Source: Betaproteobacteria bacterium
GTDB lineage: Bacteria; Pseudomonadota; Gammaproteobacteria; Burkholderiales; SG8-41
DNA length: 64,000 bases
Direction: 5' to 3'
Assembly (NCBI GenBank): GCA_025363435.1
Contig: JANYDY010000115.1
Span: 1-64,000 of the forward strand
Shown: piece by piece, positions 17,683-27,276 of the stretch
How positions within the stretch are numbered: the first letter of the stretch is position 1
Layout: each line of letters opens with the position of its first letter
Made by a program: the position numbers and the translations under genes
Notes under the pieces: generated by a model
The model's input: only the letters and a program-made list of their open reading frames with translations
Told to the model about the DNA's origin: nothing
Database searches by the model: none

Positions 17683-17779
17683 GCAATCAGACGTTCGTGG
17701 TCGATAGTGCGCAAAAGGCGGCACGAAAATCATGAACCGGTGAAATTTAATCCGACGCGTTATTTTGAGGAGAGACAAC

Positions 17780-18223
17780 ATGTTCAAGCATATTTTGATT
17801 CCGACTGACGGTTCACCTGTTGCGGCCAAGGCAGTCAAGGCCGGCATCGCGCTGGCGCGGGAAGTCGGCGCAACGGTCACTGCTTATTACGGCCTCGATC
17901 CGATGCCGGCGCCGTATTACGGCGACGGCTACACGGTCGATGCGCGCGCGATCGCGGATATTGAACGCAGTGCGCGCGCAACCGGCGAAAAAGCGCTGGC
18001 GAAAATCGCGCAGACGGCTAAAGCGGCCGGCGTGAAGTTCAACGGCATCATTAACAAGCCGGTGACGCCCTACGACGGCATTGTCGGTGCCGCCAAAAAG
18101 AGCAAATGCGATGTAATTTTCATGGCGTCGCACGGCCGCCGCGGTCTCGCCGGACTGGTGCTGGGCAGCGTCACTAACAAGGTGCTGTCGCACTCGAAGA
18201 TCCCGGTGCTGGTTTATCGATAA
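17780..18223 (+). CDS. Universal stress protein (UspA family)
   Basis: A 147-residue single-domain Usp. It starts MFKHILIPTDGSPVAAKA, has the central GIVGAAKKSKCDVIFMASHG and ends with the nucleotide-site motif GRRGLAGLVLGSVTNKVL and PVLVYR, so it likely binds ATP. The start is fixed by GAGGAGAG at 17767-17774. A perfect FNR box upstream predicts induction under low oxygen, as known for several anaerobic Usp proteins. A second Usp gene follows 69 bases downstream. Confidence 0.95.
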   Translation: MFKHILIPTDGSPVAAKAVKAGIALAREVGATVTAYYGLDPMPAPYYGDGYTVDARAIADIERSARATGEKALAKIAQTAKAAGVKFNGIINKPVTPYDGIVGAAKKSKCDVIFMASHGRRGLAGLVLGSVTNKVLSHSKIPVLVYR

Positions 18224-18292
18224 GCCGAACCAGGTGTCGACGCCAGCAGCGGATGCGGTGTCGCGACTGAACGAAGAACAGGAAAGGCGTTT

Positions 18293-18721
18293 ATGAAAAT
18301 TCTGATTGCCGTTGACGGTTCAGCACACTCGCTGGATGCCGTCCGTTACGTGATTGAACAGGCCGGCTGGTATCGCGAGAAACCCGCGGTTGAGCTTGTG
18401 TTTGTGCATCCGGCGCTGCCGCATTTGCCGCGTATGGGCATGGTGGTCAGCAACGAGCAGGTGCAGCGCTATTACGGGGAAGAGGGCGCGAAGGCGCTGG
18501 CCGGCGCCAAGCGTTTGCTCGACACCTCCGGTCTTGTTTACAGCGAGCACATACTGGTCGGGCCGATTGCCGAATCAATTGTGCAACACGCCAACACTGC
18601 CTGCTGCAGCATGATCGCGCTGGCGACGCGCGGCATGGGCGCGGCAGCCAACCTGCTGCTGGGTTCGGTGGCAAACCGCGTGCTGCATCTCTCGGCGGTT
18701 CCGGTGACGCTCGTAAAATAA
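18293..18721 (+). CDS. Universal stress protein (UspA family), second copy
   Basis: A 142-residue Usp with MKILIAVDGSAHSLDAVRYV at the N-terminus and RGMGAAANLLLGSVANRVL with PVTLVK at the C-terminus, the ATP-site signature. It differs clearly from the upstream Usp, so it is not a recent duplicate. Ribosome site GGAAAGG lies 10 nt before the ATG. It probably is co-transcribed from the FNR promoter at 17642. It is convergent with the Pat-like gene, with only 13 bases between stops. Confidence 0.93.
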   Translation: MKILIAVDGSAHSLDAVRYVIEQAGWYREKPAVELVFVHPALPHLPRMGMVVSNEQVQRYYGEEGAKALAGAKRLLDTSGLVYSEHILVGPIAESIVQHANTACCSMIALATRGMGAAANLLLGSVANRVLHLSAVPVTLVK

Positions 18722-18734
18722 TCTGCAGCCGGCG

Positions 18735-21422
18735 TCACGCCCCGGCAAGGGATAACGTGGCGAGCCGGGCGCCGGCCTCATCGTCGATGTTTGCGATGAC
18801 AAAACCGAGCGCGCTGCACAAATTCAGCATGCCGGTATTGCCGGCGGCGATGTAACCGAGCATGGACGTAAGCCCGCGTTGGCGCGCGACCTCGATCAAT
18901 CGCCGCAGCATGATGCGGCCGAGACCGCGGCGCTGCCAGGCGTCTTCAACGACGATCGCAAATTCGCAGCTGCTGCCGTCAGGATTGGTGATGTAGCGCG
19001 CGACGGCGACTTCGCTCTCATCTTGTACGGCGACAAACGCCATTTCACGGTCGTAGTCGATTTGCGTAAAGCGCATCAACATTGCCGGGGTCAATTCGCG
19101 CAGCGTACCCATGAAGCGGAAATAACGGCTCGCCGGCGACAGGCGGCGCACGAATGCCTGTTCCATCGTCGCGTCTTCAGGGCGGATCGGGCGCAGCGTG
19201 ACGTGCGCACCGTTGCGCAATTCGCGTACCGTCGCGAGTTCGGCAGGGTACGGGTGTATCGCCAGGTGCGCATAACGCCTTTGCCCTGTGGTTCGCGGCG
19301 AAATGACAATGCGCGCATCGACTGCAGTGACGCCGCTGGCATCGGCGATCAGAGGATTGATGTCGAGTTCGTCGATCCACGGCAGTTCGCAGGCCATTTC
19401 GGAAACGCGCAGCAACGCTGATTCGAGTGCTGCCATGTCGATCGGCGGCAGATTGCGAAACGCACCGAGCATTTTCGCCACGCGCGTGCGCGCGATCATC
19501 ACCGCGGCAAGTGTCTGGTTGAGCGGCGGCAGGTCGAGCGCGCGGTCGTGCAGTACTTCGGTGGCGGTGCCGCCGGCGGCGAAAACAATCGCCGGCCCGA
19601 ACACCGCATCCCGAACGATGCCGAGCATGAGTTCGCGCGCGTGGCTGGCAGCCAGCATTTTTTCTACTATCACGCCGTTGATACGCGCCTGCGGGCGCAG
19701 ACGTTTTGCATTCGCTGTCACCTGCGAGAAGGCGGCGCGAACGGCGTTGGCGTCGCCGAGATTCAAGCGGATGCCGTCGACATCGCTCTTGTGGCTGATG
19801 TCCGGTGAGTCTATTTTCAGGGCCACCGGATAACCGATTTCCGCCGCGCGCAGCACGGCTTCGGCGGAGCCGGCTGCGCTGAATGTGCGCGCCACCGGAA
19901 TGCAAAATGCGCTCAATACCGTTTTGGCTTCGATTTGCGTCAGGCTGCGACGGCCTTCTGCAAGCGCGGTTTCGATAATGCGTTGTGCCTTTTCAATCGC
20001 CGGCGCGGTCTGCTGTTCGCCGGACGCCGGCGTCTGCAGGAGTATCTGCTGATTGATGTAAAACGCCGATACATGCGCGAACATGTCCACCGCCGGTTCC
20101 GGTGTGCGAAATACCGGGATATGCGCCTGCTTGAAGACCTGCCGTGCCGCTGCGACCGACTGTTCGCCCATCCAGCACGCCAGCAGCGGTTTGTTCGAGC
20201 TTTGGGCGGCGACGGCAACCGCATTCGCCGCGGCGACAGCGTCGGTCATGGCTTGCGGTGTCAGGATAACGAGCGCGCCGTCGACTGCAGGGTCGGCGAG
20301 GCAGGCGCTGACCGCCGCGCTGTAGCGTTGCGCATCGGCGTCGCCGATCAAATCGAGCGGATTGCTGTGCGACCAGTTTGCCGGCAGCGATTTTTGCAAC
20401 GCTTCAACGGTGGCGGCGGCAAGGTTTGCGAGCGGCAGCCCGAGTTCGGTGGCGCGATCGGCTGCCATGACGCCGGGGCCGCCGCCGTTGGTGATGATGG
20501 CGAGGCGATTGCCCTGCGGGCGCACACGCGAAGCGAGCGCCTGCGCGGCTGCCACCAGTTGACCGATGGTTTTTACGCGCACGACGCCGGTGCGCCGCAC
20601 CGCTGCATCAAACACGTCATCGCTACCGACCATTGCACCGGTGTGCGACTTGATTGCGCGCGAGCCTGACGGATAACGTCCGACCTTCATCAGGATCACC
20701 GGTTTGACGCGTGCCGCTGCGCGCAGGGCGCTGACAAAACGCCGCGCATCGCGTACGCCTTCGATGTAGAGCAGGATGTGGGCGGTGGCCGCATCGTTGA
20801 CCAGATAATCGATCAGTTCGCCGAAATCGAGGTCGCTTGAGGCGCCGAGCGAAACGATGCTGGAAAAACCGACGTCATTGGGCGCTGCCCAGTCGAGCAG
20901 CGCCGTGCACACGGCGCCCGATTGGGAAATCAGGCCGAGTGAACCGGCGCGCGCGCTGCCGCGCGCAAAGGTGGCATTCAGACCGCTCGATGGCCGCATG
21001 ATGCCGAGGCAGTTCGGGCCGAGCAGGCGGAGATTGTGGCGGCGCGCGTTTTCGAGCATAGCCTGCTCGAGCACGCTGCCGGCCGCGCCGGTTTCGCCAA
21101 ACCCCGCGCTGATCACCACGGCGGCTCTGATGCCGGCGCGCCCGCATTCTTCGATCAGTTGCGGCGCCGTTGATGCCGGCGTTGCAATGACCGCGAGGTC
21201 GGCGCGTTCCGGCAGATCGGCGATCGACGCGTAGCAGCGCAGGCCCTGAACGGCGGCGTGCTTCGGGTTGACCGGGAAAATTTTTCCGCTGAATCCGGCG
21301 TCCAGCATATTGCGCATCAATACCGTGCCGATTGTGCCGGCGCGTTCGCTCGCGCCGATGATGGCGACCGATGCCGGTTCAAATAACGGCGCCAGGTAAT
21401 GGCGTGTGGCGGGAGCTTGCAT
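18735..21422 (-). CDS. NDP-forming acyl-CoA ligase domain fused to GNAT (Pat/PatZ-like lysine acetyltransferase)
   Basis: An 895-residue fusion. Residues 1-700 hold an NDP-forming acyl-CoA ligase (ASVAIIGASERAGTIG; GPNCLGIM; SQSGAVCTALLDWA; KSHTGAMVGSDD; ATP-grasp GYPVALKIDSPDISHKSDVD). The last 170 residues are a GNAT acetyltransferase (LRPIRPEDATMEQAFVRRL; EDAWQRRGLGRIMLRRLIEV). This is the architecture of Pat/PatZ, which acetylates acetyl-CoA synthetase and other proteins. The His of the SHTG motif is kept, whereas enteric Pat is reported to lack the catalytic His, so ligase activity may persist. It follows fnr on the same strand with 53 bases between them. Confidence 0.9.
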   Translation of the reverse strand: MQAPATRHYLAPLFEPASVAIIGASERAGTIGTVLMRNMLDAGFSGKIFPVNPKHAAVQGLRCYASIADLPERADLAVIATPASTAPQLIEECGRAGIRAAVVISAGFGETGAAGSVLEQAMLENARRHNLRLLGPNCLGIMRPSSGLNATFARGSARAGSLGLISQSGAVCTALLDWAAPNDVGFSSIVSLGASSDLDFGELIDYLVNDAATAHILLYIEGVRDARRFVSALRAAARVKPVILMKVGRYPSGSRAIKSHTGAMVGSDDVFDAAVRRTGVVRVKTIGQLVAAAQALASRVRPQGNRLAIITNGGGPGVMAADRATELGLPLANLAAATVEALQKSLPANWSHSNPLDLIGDADAQRYSAAVSACLADPAVDGALVILTPQAMTDAVAAANAVAVAAQSSNKPLLACWMGEQSVAAARQVFKQAHIPVFRTPEPAVDMFAHVSAFYINQQILLQTPASGEQQTAPAIEKAQRIIETALAEGRRSLTQIEAKTVLSAFCIPVARTFSAAGSAEAVLRAAEIGYPVALKIDSPDISHKSDVDGIRLNLGDANAVRAAFSQVTANAKRLRPQARINGVIVEKMLAASHARELMLGIVRDAVFGPAIVFAAGGTATEVLHDRALDLPPLNQTLAAVMIARTRVAKMLGAFRNLPPIDMAALESALLRVSEMACELPWIDELDINPLIADASGVTAVDARIVISPRTTGQRRYAHLAIHPYPAELATVRELRNGAHVTLRPIRPEDATMEQAFVRRLSPASRYFRFMGTLRELTPAMLMRFTQIDYDREMAFVAVQDESEVAVARYITNPDGSSCEFAIVVEDAWQRRGLGRIMLRRLIEVARQRGLTSMLGYIAAGNTGMLNLCSALGFVIANIDDEAGARLATLSLAGA

Positions 21423-21475
21423 TTTTATGGCGGCGCCGGTGCGCTCAGGGTCCGGTCCGCAGTTGCCCCGGCGGC

Positions 21476-22222
21476 TTATTGCGGCGGGTGTCCTGCGCAC
21501 TGGCTGACCATAGCGCGCAGACGATCGGCGTCTTTGATCTCGACGTTCTTGTTTTGCACGGCAATGATGCCTTCGGTCTGGAAGTGCGATAGCGCACGGC
21601 TGATGGTTTCGAGTTTGAGACCGAGATAGCTGCCGATTTCATGGCGCGTCATGCGCAGAAGAAAGCGGCTCGGCGAGTAGCCGCGGGCGGCGAAACGCTG
21701 TGAAAGATTCAGCAGGAACGCCGCCAGGCGCTCTTCGGCACGCATGCTGCCCAGCAACAGCATGACGCCGTAGTCGCGTGCGATCTCGCGGCTCATGATG
21801 CGGTGAAAATGCTGTTGCAACGTTGGAATCTCGCGGCTCAATTTTTCGAGATCGCCGAAAGGTATTTCGCATACCTCGCTGTCTTCGAGCGAAACCGCAT
21901 CGCACATATGGTTGCCGCTGCCAATGCCGTCCATGCCGAGCATTTCGCCGGCCATGTGAAAACCCGCGACCTGTTCGCGGCCGTCATCGTGCATGACGCA
22001 GCTTTTGAAAAAACCAGTGCGCACGGCAAACAGCGATTGCAGCGCGCTGCCGGCGCGATAAAGATATTCGCCGCGTTTGAGCGGGCGCTTGCGGTTGACG
22101 ATTTCGTCGAGTTTTTGCAGTTCATCGGGTGCAAGTCCTGCCGGCAGACAAAGTTCCTGCAGGCTGCAGGCTGAACAGGCGGCGCGCAGCGTGTGGGAAA
22201 CAATCGGGATCACGGTATTCAT
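21476..22222 (-). CDS. fnr: FNR oxygen-sensing transcriptional regulator
   Basis: A 248-residue FNR. The N-terminal CSACSLQELC supplies Cys16, Cys19 and Cys25, and VCEIPFGDLEKL supplies Cys118, the four ligands of the oxygen-labile 4Fe-4S cluster (E. coli 20, 23, 29, 122). The HTH TRHEIGSYLGLKLETISRAL keeps the Glu, Ser and Arg that read TTGAT-N4-ATCAA. Four such boxes lie in the neighbouring 8 kb. It is divergent from hemN, which is itself preceded by a near-consensus box. Confidence 0.95.
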   Translation of the reverse strand: MNTVIPIVSHTLRAACSACSLQELCLPAGLAPDELQKLDEIVNRKRPLKRGEYLYRAGSALQSLFAVRTGFFKSCVMHDDGREQVAGFHMAGEMLGMDGIGSGNHMCDAVSLEDSEVCEIPFGDLEKLSREIPTLQQHFHRIMSREIARDYGVMLLLGSMRAEERLAAFLLNLSQRFAARGYSPSRFLLRMTRHEIGSYLGLKLETISRALSHFQTEGIIAVQNKNVEIKDADRLRAMVSQCAGHPPQ

Positions 22223-22313
22223 AAGTTGGCCTTATGCCTGTTGCATCTGTTGCGGCGCGTCAACGTAATCTTAAATCCCGCCGGGCCGGTCGGGCGCGGA
22301 ATCCGTGCCGGCA

Positions 22314-22354
22314 TTGATCTATGTCAAAACCGCAGTTGCCCCGAGGTTGATACT
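22314..22354 (+). promoter_or_regulatory. FNR-type class II promoter of hemN
   Basis: TTGATCTATGTCAA at 22314-22327 matches the FNR consensus at 9 of 10 fixed positions. A -10-like GATACT at 22349-22354 follows after 21 nt, predicting a start at about 22361. That rules out the longer hemN reading frame beginning at 22305 and supports the ATG at 22377. The box also lies about 90 nt upstream of fnr on the other strand. Confidence 0.78.
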
Positions 22355-22376
22355 AGCACCTCACGAAACTGAAATC

Positions 22377-23792
22377 ATGCCGCAAACAGTGACTATGCCG
22401 CCGCCGGCGCTCCCGGCACTGGAAATCGATCTAGAGTTGATCCGCCGGTTTGACGGCCGCGGACCGCGTTATACCTCGTACCCGACCGCCGACCGCTTCG
22501 TCGAGGCGTTTGATGCCGAGGCCTACCAGTCGTGGCTGGCGCGTCGCAATATCGGCGGTATCGCGCGTCCGCTGGCGTTGTATATGCATCTGCCATTTTG
22601 CAGCACGCTGTGTTTTTACTGCGGCTGTAACAAGATTGTCACGCGCGATCGCAGCAAGGGCGAGGTCTATCTCAAATATCTGAATGAAGAAATTGCCCTG
22701 CAGACATCACTGCTCGGCGGCGATACCAAAGTGCGCCAGATGCACTGGGGCGGCGGTACGCCGAATTTCTTTTCGATCGAACAAGTCTCCGCGTTGATGC
22801 GCGGGCTGCGCGATCACTTCAAATTTGATCCTGCCGGCGAATACTCGATCGAAATCGATCCGCGCTCGGCCAATGCGAAATACGTTGCGGCGCTGGCGGC
22901 ACAGGGTTTCAACCGGATGAGTGTCGGCGTGCAGGATTTCGATCCGGAAGTGCAGCGCGCCGTTCATCGCATACAGAGCGAAGCGGAAACGCTGGAAGTC
23001 ATTGATGCAGCGCGCGCGCACGGTTTTACCGGGATCAACGTCGATTTGATCTACGGTTTGCCGAAGCAGACGCTGGTCAGTTTCGAGCACACGCTCGAAC
23101 GTGTGATCAAGGCGGCTCCCGACCGCATTGCGGTCTATAACTACGCGCATATTCCATCGCTGTTCAAGCCGCAACGGCGCATTCGCGAGGTTGATTTGCC
23201 GTCGCCGGACACGCGGCTCAAGCTGCTCACGCTGGCGATCCGCCGGCTCACCGGCGCCGGTTATCAATACATCGGCATGGACCATTTTGCGAAGGGCGAC
23301 GACGGGCTGGCGGTGGCGCAGCGCCAGGGTCGCCTGCATCGCAATTTTCAGGGTTATTCAACGCACGCGGACTGCGATCTGCTGGCGCTTGGCGTGTCGG
23401 CGATCGGCAACATCGGCCCGACCTACAGCCAGAACCATCGCACGCTGGACGAGTATTACAGCACGCTGGATCGCGGTGAACTGCCGGTGATGCGCGGCCT
23501 TGAACTCTCCGCGGATGATCTGCTGCGGCGCGCCGTCATCGGCGGTCTGATGTGCAACTTTGCGCTGATCAAGCAGTCGCTCGCGATCGGTTACTTGATC
23601 GATTTCGACAAATATTTTGCCGCCGAGCTGGCTGAGTTGCGCGAATTCGAGCAACTCGGCATGCTCGAGCTCGACGATTATGAAATTCGTGTGACGCCGA
23701 AAGGACGCCTGCTGGTACGTAATATCTGCATGATATTCGACCGCTACCTGCGGCAGGATCAGGAACGCCGCCGCTACTCGCGCGTGATTTAG
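22377..23792 (+). CDS. hemN: Oxygen-independent coproporphyrinogen III oxidase
   Basis: A 471-residue radical SAM enzyme that decarboxylates coproporphyrinogen III to protoporphyrinogen IX without oxygen, in the cytoplasm. The N-terminal GPRYTSYPTADRF motif, the radical SAM cluster HLPFCSTLCFYCGCNK with CxxxCxxC plus the extra HemN Cys, WGGGTPNF, and GVQDFDPEVQRAVHRIQ are all present. Length fits true HemN rather than HemW. It sits beside fnr under an FNR-type promoter, matching its anaerobic role. Confidence 0.96.
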   Translation: MPQTVTMPPPALPALEIDLELIRRFDGRGPRYTSYPTADRFVEAFDAEAYQSWLARRNIGGIARPLALYMHLPFCSTLCFYCGCNKIVTRDRSKGEVYLKYLNEEIALQTSLLGGDTKVRQMHWGGGTPNFFSIEQVSALMRGLRDHFKFDPAGEYSIEIDPRSANAKYVAALAAQGFNRMSVGVQDFDPEVQRAVHRIQSEAETLEVIDAARAHGFTGINVDLIYGLPKQTLVSFEHTLERVIKAAPDRIAVYNYAHIPSLFKPQRRIREVDLPSPDTRLKLLTLAIRRLTGAGYQYIGMDHFAKGDDGLAVAQRQGRLHRNFQGYSTHADCDLLALGVSAIGNIGPTYSQNHRTLDEYYSTLDRGELPVMRGLELSADDLLRRAVIGGLMCNFALIKQSLAIGYLIDFDKYFAAELAELREFEQLGMLELDDYEIRVTPKGRLLVRNICMIFDRYLRQDQERRRYSRVI

Positions 23793-23922
23793 TCGCGCCG
23801 TCAGCGTTACCGGCGCGTGACCCGGGCGCGCCGCCGGGCGCCGCTGCAGCGGTGCAGTGACGACTTGCGCGACGCAAAATGCTACACTTCGCAGCGCAAA
23901 AAATCATGTCGCGGGATCGCAG

Positions 23923-25341
23923 ATGAACGAGAAAAAGCACGTCAAGTTTAACGGACGCCTGGTGATCGTCGGCTTCGGTTCGGTCGGGCAGGGCACTCTG
24001 CCGCTGCTGCTGCGGCATATCGACATGCCGGCTGAACGCGTCTCCATATTGACCGGCGACACGCGCGGCATCGAAGAGGCCAAGCATTTCGGCATCAAGT
24101 TCAACGTCAAGCCGCTGACGCGCGAGAACTATAAAACCGTACTCGACCCGCTGCTGGCGAAGGGCGATTTTCTGCTCAACCTGTCGGTCGAGGTGTCGAG
24201 CGTCGACCTGATCGAGTATTGCTGCAAGCGTGGCGTCATGTATCTCGATACCTGCATCGAGCCCTGGCTCGGCGGCTACTACGACACCAGCGTGTCGGCG
24301 TCACGGCGCTCCAACTACGGCTTGCGCGAAGAAGTGCTGCGCCTGCGCAAAAAATATACGAGCGGCGCGCCGACGATGATTCCAACCCACGGCGCCAATC
24401 CGGGGTTGATCTCGCATTGGGTCAAGCAGGGCTTGATCAATCTCTCACGCGACATCCGCAAGCGTGCTGCCAAACCGGAATCGCGCGAAGACTGGGCGCG
24501 GCTGGCCATGCAGCTCGGCGTCAAGGCGATCCACTGTTCGGAACGTGACACGCAGGTGGCCAATCCGGGCAAGCGCCGGCTCGAATTCGTCAACACCTGG
24601 TCGGTCGATGGTTTCGTTGGCGAGGGTTCGCAGCCCTGTGAACTCGGCTGGGGTTCGCATGAGAAACATTTCCCGCGCGACGGCAAGCAGCACAAATTCG
24701 GCTGCAAGGCAGCAATTTATCTGACACGCCCCGGCGCCTCGGTGCGCGTGCGCTCGTGGACGCCGCTCGAAGGCTGTTTTCACGGTTTTCTGATTACCCA
24801 TGGCGAGGCGATTTCGATTTCCGATTACCTGACCGTGCGATCCGCCAAGAAAGTGGTCTACCGGCCGACCTGTCATTACGCCTATCACCCCTGCGACAAC
24901 ACCATCCTGTCGTTGCACGAATACGCCGGCAAGAACTGGGCGTTGCCCGAAAACAAACGCATCCTGATGGATGAAATTTACGACGGCGCTGACGAATTGG
25001 GGGCCTTGTTGATGGGGCACGCCAAAGGCGCTTATTGGTACGGCTCGCGCCTGACCATACACGAGGCGCGCAAACTCGCGCCTTTCAATAATGCAACCAG
25101 CCTGCAGGTTGCCGCCGGGGTCATGGCCGGCGTGGTGTGGGCGATGGAAAATCCGCGCCGCGGCGTCTGCGATCCGGACGATCTTGATTTTCAGCGCGTG
25201 CTCGAAATCGCCAATCCCTATCTGGGCAGCGTCGGCGGCACTTATACCGACTGGACGCCGCTCGACGACCGCGGGCAGCTGTTTCCGGAAGACGTCGATA
25301 CCGCTGATCCGTGGCAGTTCAAAAACATCCGCGTCAATTGA
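23923..25341 (+). CDS. hss: Homospermidine synthase
   Basis: A 472-residue NAD-dependent enzyme that condenses putrescine units (or putrescine and spermidine) into sym-homospermidine, a polyamine of some Proteobacteria. The Rossmann motif GRLVIVGFGSVGQGTL is at residues 11-26, followed by GDFLLNLSVEVSS, YLDTCIEPW, PTHGANPGLISHWVKQGL and the C-terminal GSVGGTYTDWTPL. The ATG at 23923 gives the family N-terminus; the in-frame upstream extension is not conserved. It is followed after 41 bases by a methyltransferase gene. Confidence 0.94.
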   Translation: MNEKKHVKFNGRLVIVGFGSVGQGTLPLLLRHIDMPAERVSILTGDTRGIEEAKHFGIKFNVKPLTRENYKTVLDPLLAKGDFLLNLSVEVSSVDLIEYCCKRGVMYLDTCIEPWLGGYYDTSVSASRRSNYGLREEVLRLRKKYTSGAPTMIPTHGANPGLISHWVKQGLINLSRDIRKRAAKPESREDWARLAMQLGVKAIHCSERDTQVANPGKRRLEFVNTWSVDGFVGEGSQPCELGWGSHEKHFPRDGKQHKFGCKAAIYLTRPGASVRVRSWTPLEGCFHGFLITHGEAISISDYLTVRSAKKVVYRPTCHYAYHPCDNTILSLHEYAGKNWALPENKRILMDEIYDGADELGALLMGHAKGAYWYGSRLTIHEARKLAPFNNATSLQVAAGVMAGVVWAMENPRRGVCDPDDLDFQRVLEIANPYLGSVGGTYTDWTPLDDRGQLFPEDVDTADPWQFKNIRVN

Positions 25342-25382
25342 CCGCCTGCCCGGGCGCTGGCCGGTTCTTTTGAATTGCCGAG

Positions 25383-25940
25383 ATGAGCGCAACACATCCC
25401 GTTGACGAACCGCCTTCCGACTGGGTGCGCCGTTTCGCGCCGCGCATAGCGGTCGGCGGCAGCGTGCTCGATGTTGCCTGCGGCAGCGGCCGCCATGCGC
25501 GTTTTCTCGCGGCGCAGGGTTTACAGGTGCTGGCGGTTGATATCGATGCCGTCGCACTTGAACCGCTCAAAGATATCGCCGGGATACGCAGGCACGCCGC
25601 GGATCTGGAAGGTTCGCCCTGGCCGTTTGCCGGGCAGACATTCGACGCCGTTGTTGTTACCCGTTATCTGCACCGGCCCTTGCTGGCGCTGATGGTCGAC
25701 GCATTGGCGCCGGACGGCGTGCTGATCTACGAGACCTTTGCGGCGGGCAACGAGCGCTTCGGACGCCCGCGTAACCCGGAGTTTCTGCTGCAACCGGGCG
25801 AGCTGCTGGAACTGGCGCGCGGGCGGTTGCGCGTGCTTGCCTTTGAAGACCTCTACGTCGAGTTGCCCAAGCCGGCAATGATGCAGCGGATCTGCGCCGT
25901 CCGCGCCGCCGTTGCGGGAAAAAATTCACCGCCGCTGTAA
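25383..25940 (+). CDS. Class I SAM-dependent methyltransferase
   Basis: A 185-residue protein with the SAM-binding motif I VLDVACGSGRHARFLAAQG (about residues 28-46), motif II Asp in VLAVDID, and FDAVVVTRYLHRP in place of motif IV. The C-terminus ends in a beta strand pair typical of the TehB/UbiE-like fold. The acceptor cannot be told from sequence. Its gene follows homospermidine synthase on the same strand, perhaps as one transcript. Confidence 0.85.
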   Translation: MSATHPVDEPPSDWVRRFAPRIAVGGSVLDVACGSGRHARFLAAQGLQVLAVDIDAVALEPLKDIAGIRRHAADLEGSPWPFAGQTFDAVVVTRYLHRPLLALMVDALAPDGVLIYETFAAGNERFGRPRNPEFLLQPGELLELARGRLRVLAFEDLYVELPKPAMMQRICAVRAAVAGKNSPPL

Positions 25941-26028
25941 CCTTTTTCACGGGTCGCGCGTTGCCTGAAGTAATAGCCCTTGCGTGTCGTTGTCAGGAAT
26001 GCGCGCGGGGCGTGACCAGGGCGGCAAT

Positions 26029-26217
26029 ATGAGTTCCAGCGAAAACAGAATACCGGCGAATCCACCGCTCCAATATGCGGAAGAGGTGTTGTGTGCCAAC
26101 TGGAACCCGCTGGCGCTGCTGTTGGCGGAACCGGTGCAGCGTGCGCGGGCGTCGGCTGTCGACGGTAGCGATGCCGAGGCATTTCTGGCCCGGCTTTATC
26201 GCTGCCAGCAAGCCTGA
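26029..26217 (+). CDS. Small hypothetical protein
   Basis: A 62-residue reading frame beginning MSSSENRIPANPPLQYAEE after an AGGG at about 26018. It contains CANWNPLALLLAEPV and an acidic-to-helical C-terminus (DAEAFLARLYRCQQ). No signal peptide or membrane segment is evident. Codon use looks like neighbouring genes. I do not recognise the family. It lies between the methyltransferase and dapA, 161 bases before dapA. Confidence 0.5.
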   Translation: MSSSENRIPANPPLQYAEEVLCANWNPLALLLAEPVQRARASAVDGSDAEAFLARLYRCQQA

Positions 26218-26378
26218 GCGCGCCGCCCCTCCAGACTGCCGCGCGCCGCGCCAGTTGTGGCGCTGCAACCTATGCCCCGGGCGACGGTCAGAAGCATTGC
26301 TGGTCCAAATCCCGAATGCGGTAGAATCTGCGCTTAATTAGCGGGTTGCTGACCAATTTTTCCAGGAAAAACCGATAG

Positions 26379-27263
26379 ATGGCATCACTGAGCGGCAGCG
26401 TAGTGGCGATTGTTACGCCGATGCACGAGGACGGCAGTCTGGATCTGGACGCGTTCCGGAAACTGATCGACTGGCATATCGCCGAAGGCACTGACGGCAT
26501 CGTCGTTGTCGGCACCACCGGCGAGTCGCCGACGGTCGACTTTGACGAGCATCATCTGCTGATCAAGACTGCGGTCGAACACGGCAACCGCCGCGTGCCC
26601 ATCATCGCCGGTACGGGGGCTAATTCGACGCGTGAGGCGATCGAACTGTCGGTCTACGCCAAGCAGGTCGGCGCCGACATGAGCCTGTCAGTGGTGCCTT
26701 ATTACAACAAGCCGACGCAGGAAGGGCTTTATCAGCATTTCCGCGCGATCGCCGAAGCGGTCGAAATTCCGCAGATCGTCTATAACGTACCGGGCCGTAC
26801 CGTTGCCGATCTGGCCAATGAGACCATGCTGCGCCTGGCACAGATTCCGAATATCGTCGGCATCAAGGACGCAACCGGCAATCTCGAGCGCGGCAGCGAT
26901 CTGTTGCGGCAGGCGCCGGCCGGGTTTTCTGTTTATAGCGGCGACGATGCGACAGGCATTGCGCTGATGCTGTTGGGGGGGCATGGCGTTATTTCGGTCA
27001 CCGCCAACGTGGCGCCGCGCCTGATGCACGACATGTGCGCGGCGGCGCTCAAGCCCGATCCGGTTCGGGCGCGTGAATTGAACAACCGTCTGCTCGGGTT
27101 GCATCGCCATCTTTTTGTCGAGGCAAACCCGATCCCGGTCAAATGGGCGCTCATGCAGACCGGACAGATCGGCAAGGGAATCCGTTTGCCGCTGACCGCG
27201 CTGTCGGAAAACTGTTACGGCCAGGTGCGCGCGGCGATGTTGCAGGCCGGCGTCAAGGTTTAA
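26379..27263 (+). CDS. dapA: 4-hydroxy-tetrahydrodipicolinate synthase
   Basis: A 294-residue TIM-barrel lyase that condenses pyruvate with aspartate semialdehyde in lysine and diaminopimelate synthesis. Visible are [14 protein letters not shown] with the catalytic Thr pair, [17 protein letters not shown] with the Tyr, and [10 protein letters not shown] with the Schiff-base Lys. The allosteric-site region is present as in Gram-negative forms. It is followed after 13 bases by bamC, the usual dapA-bamC pairing of Proteobacteria. Confidence 0.97.
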   Translation: MASLSGSVVAIVTPMHEDGSLDLDAFRKLIDWHIAEGTDGIVVVGTTGESPTVDFDEHHLLIKTAVEHGNRRVPIIAGTGANSTREAIELSVYAKQVGADMSLSVVPYYNKPTQEGLYQHFRAIAEAVEIPQIVYNVPGRTVADLANETMLRLAQIPNIVGIKDATGNLERGSDLLRQAPAGFSVYSGDDATGIALMLLGGHGVISVTANVAPRLMHDMCAAALKPDPVRARELNNRLLGLHRHLFVEANPIPVKWALMQTGQIGKGIRLPLTALSENCYGQVRAAMLQAGVKV

Positions 27264-27276
27264 GGAAAGCGCAACG

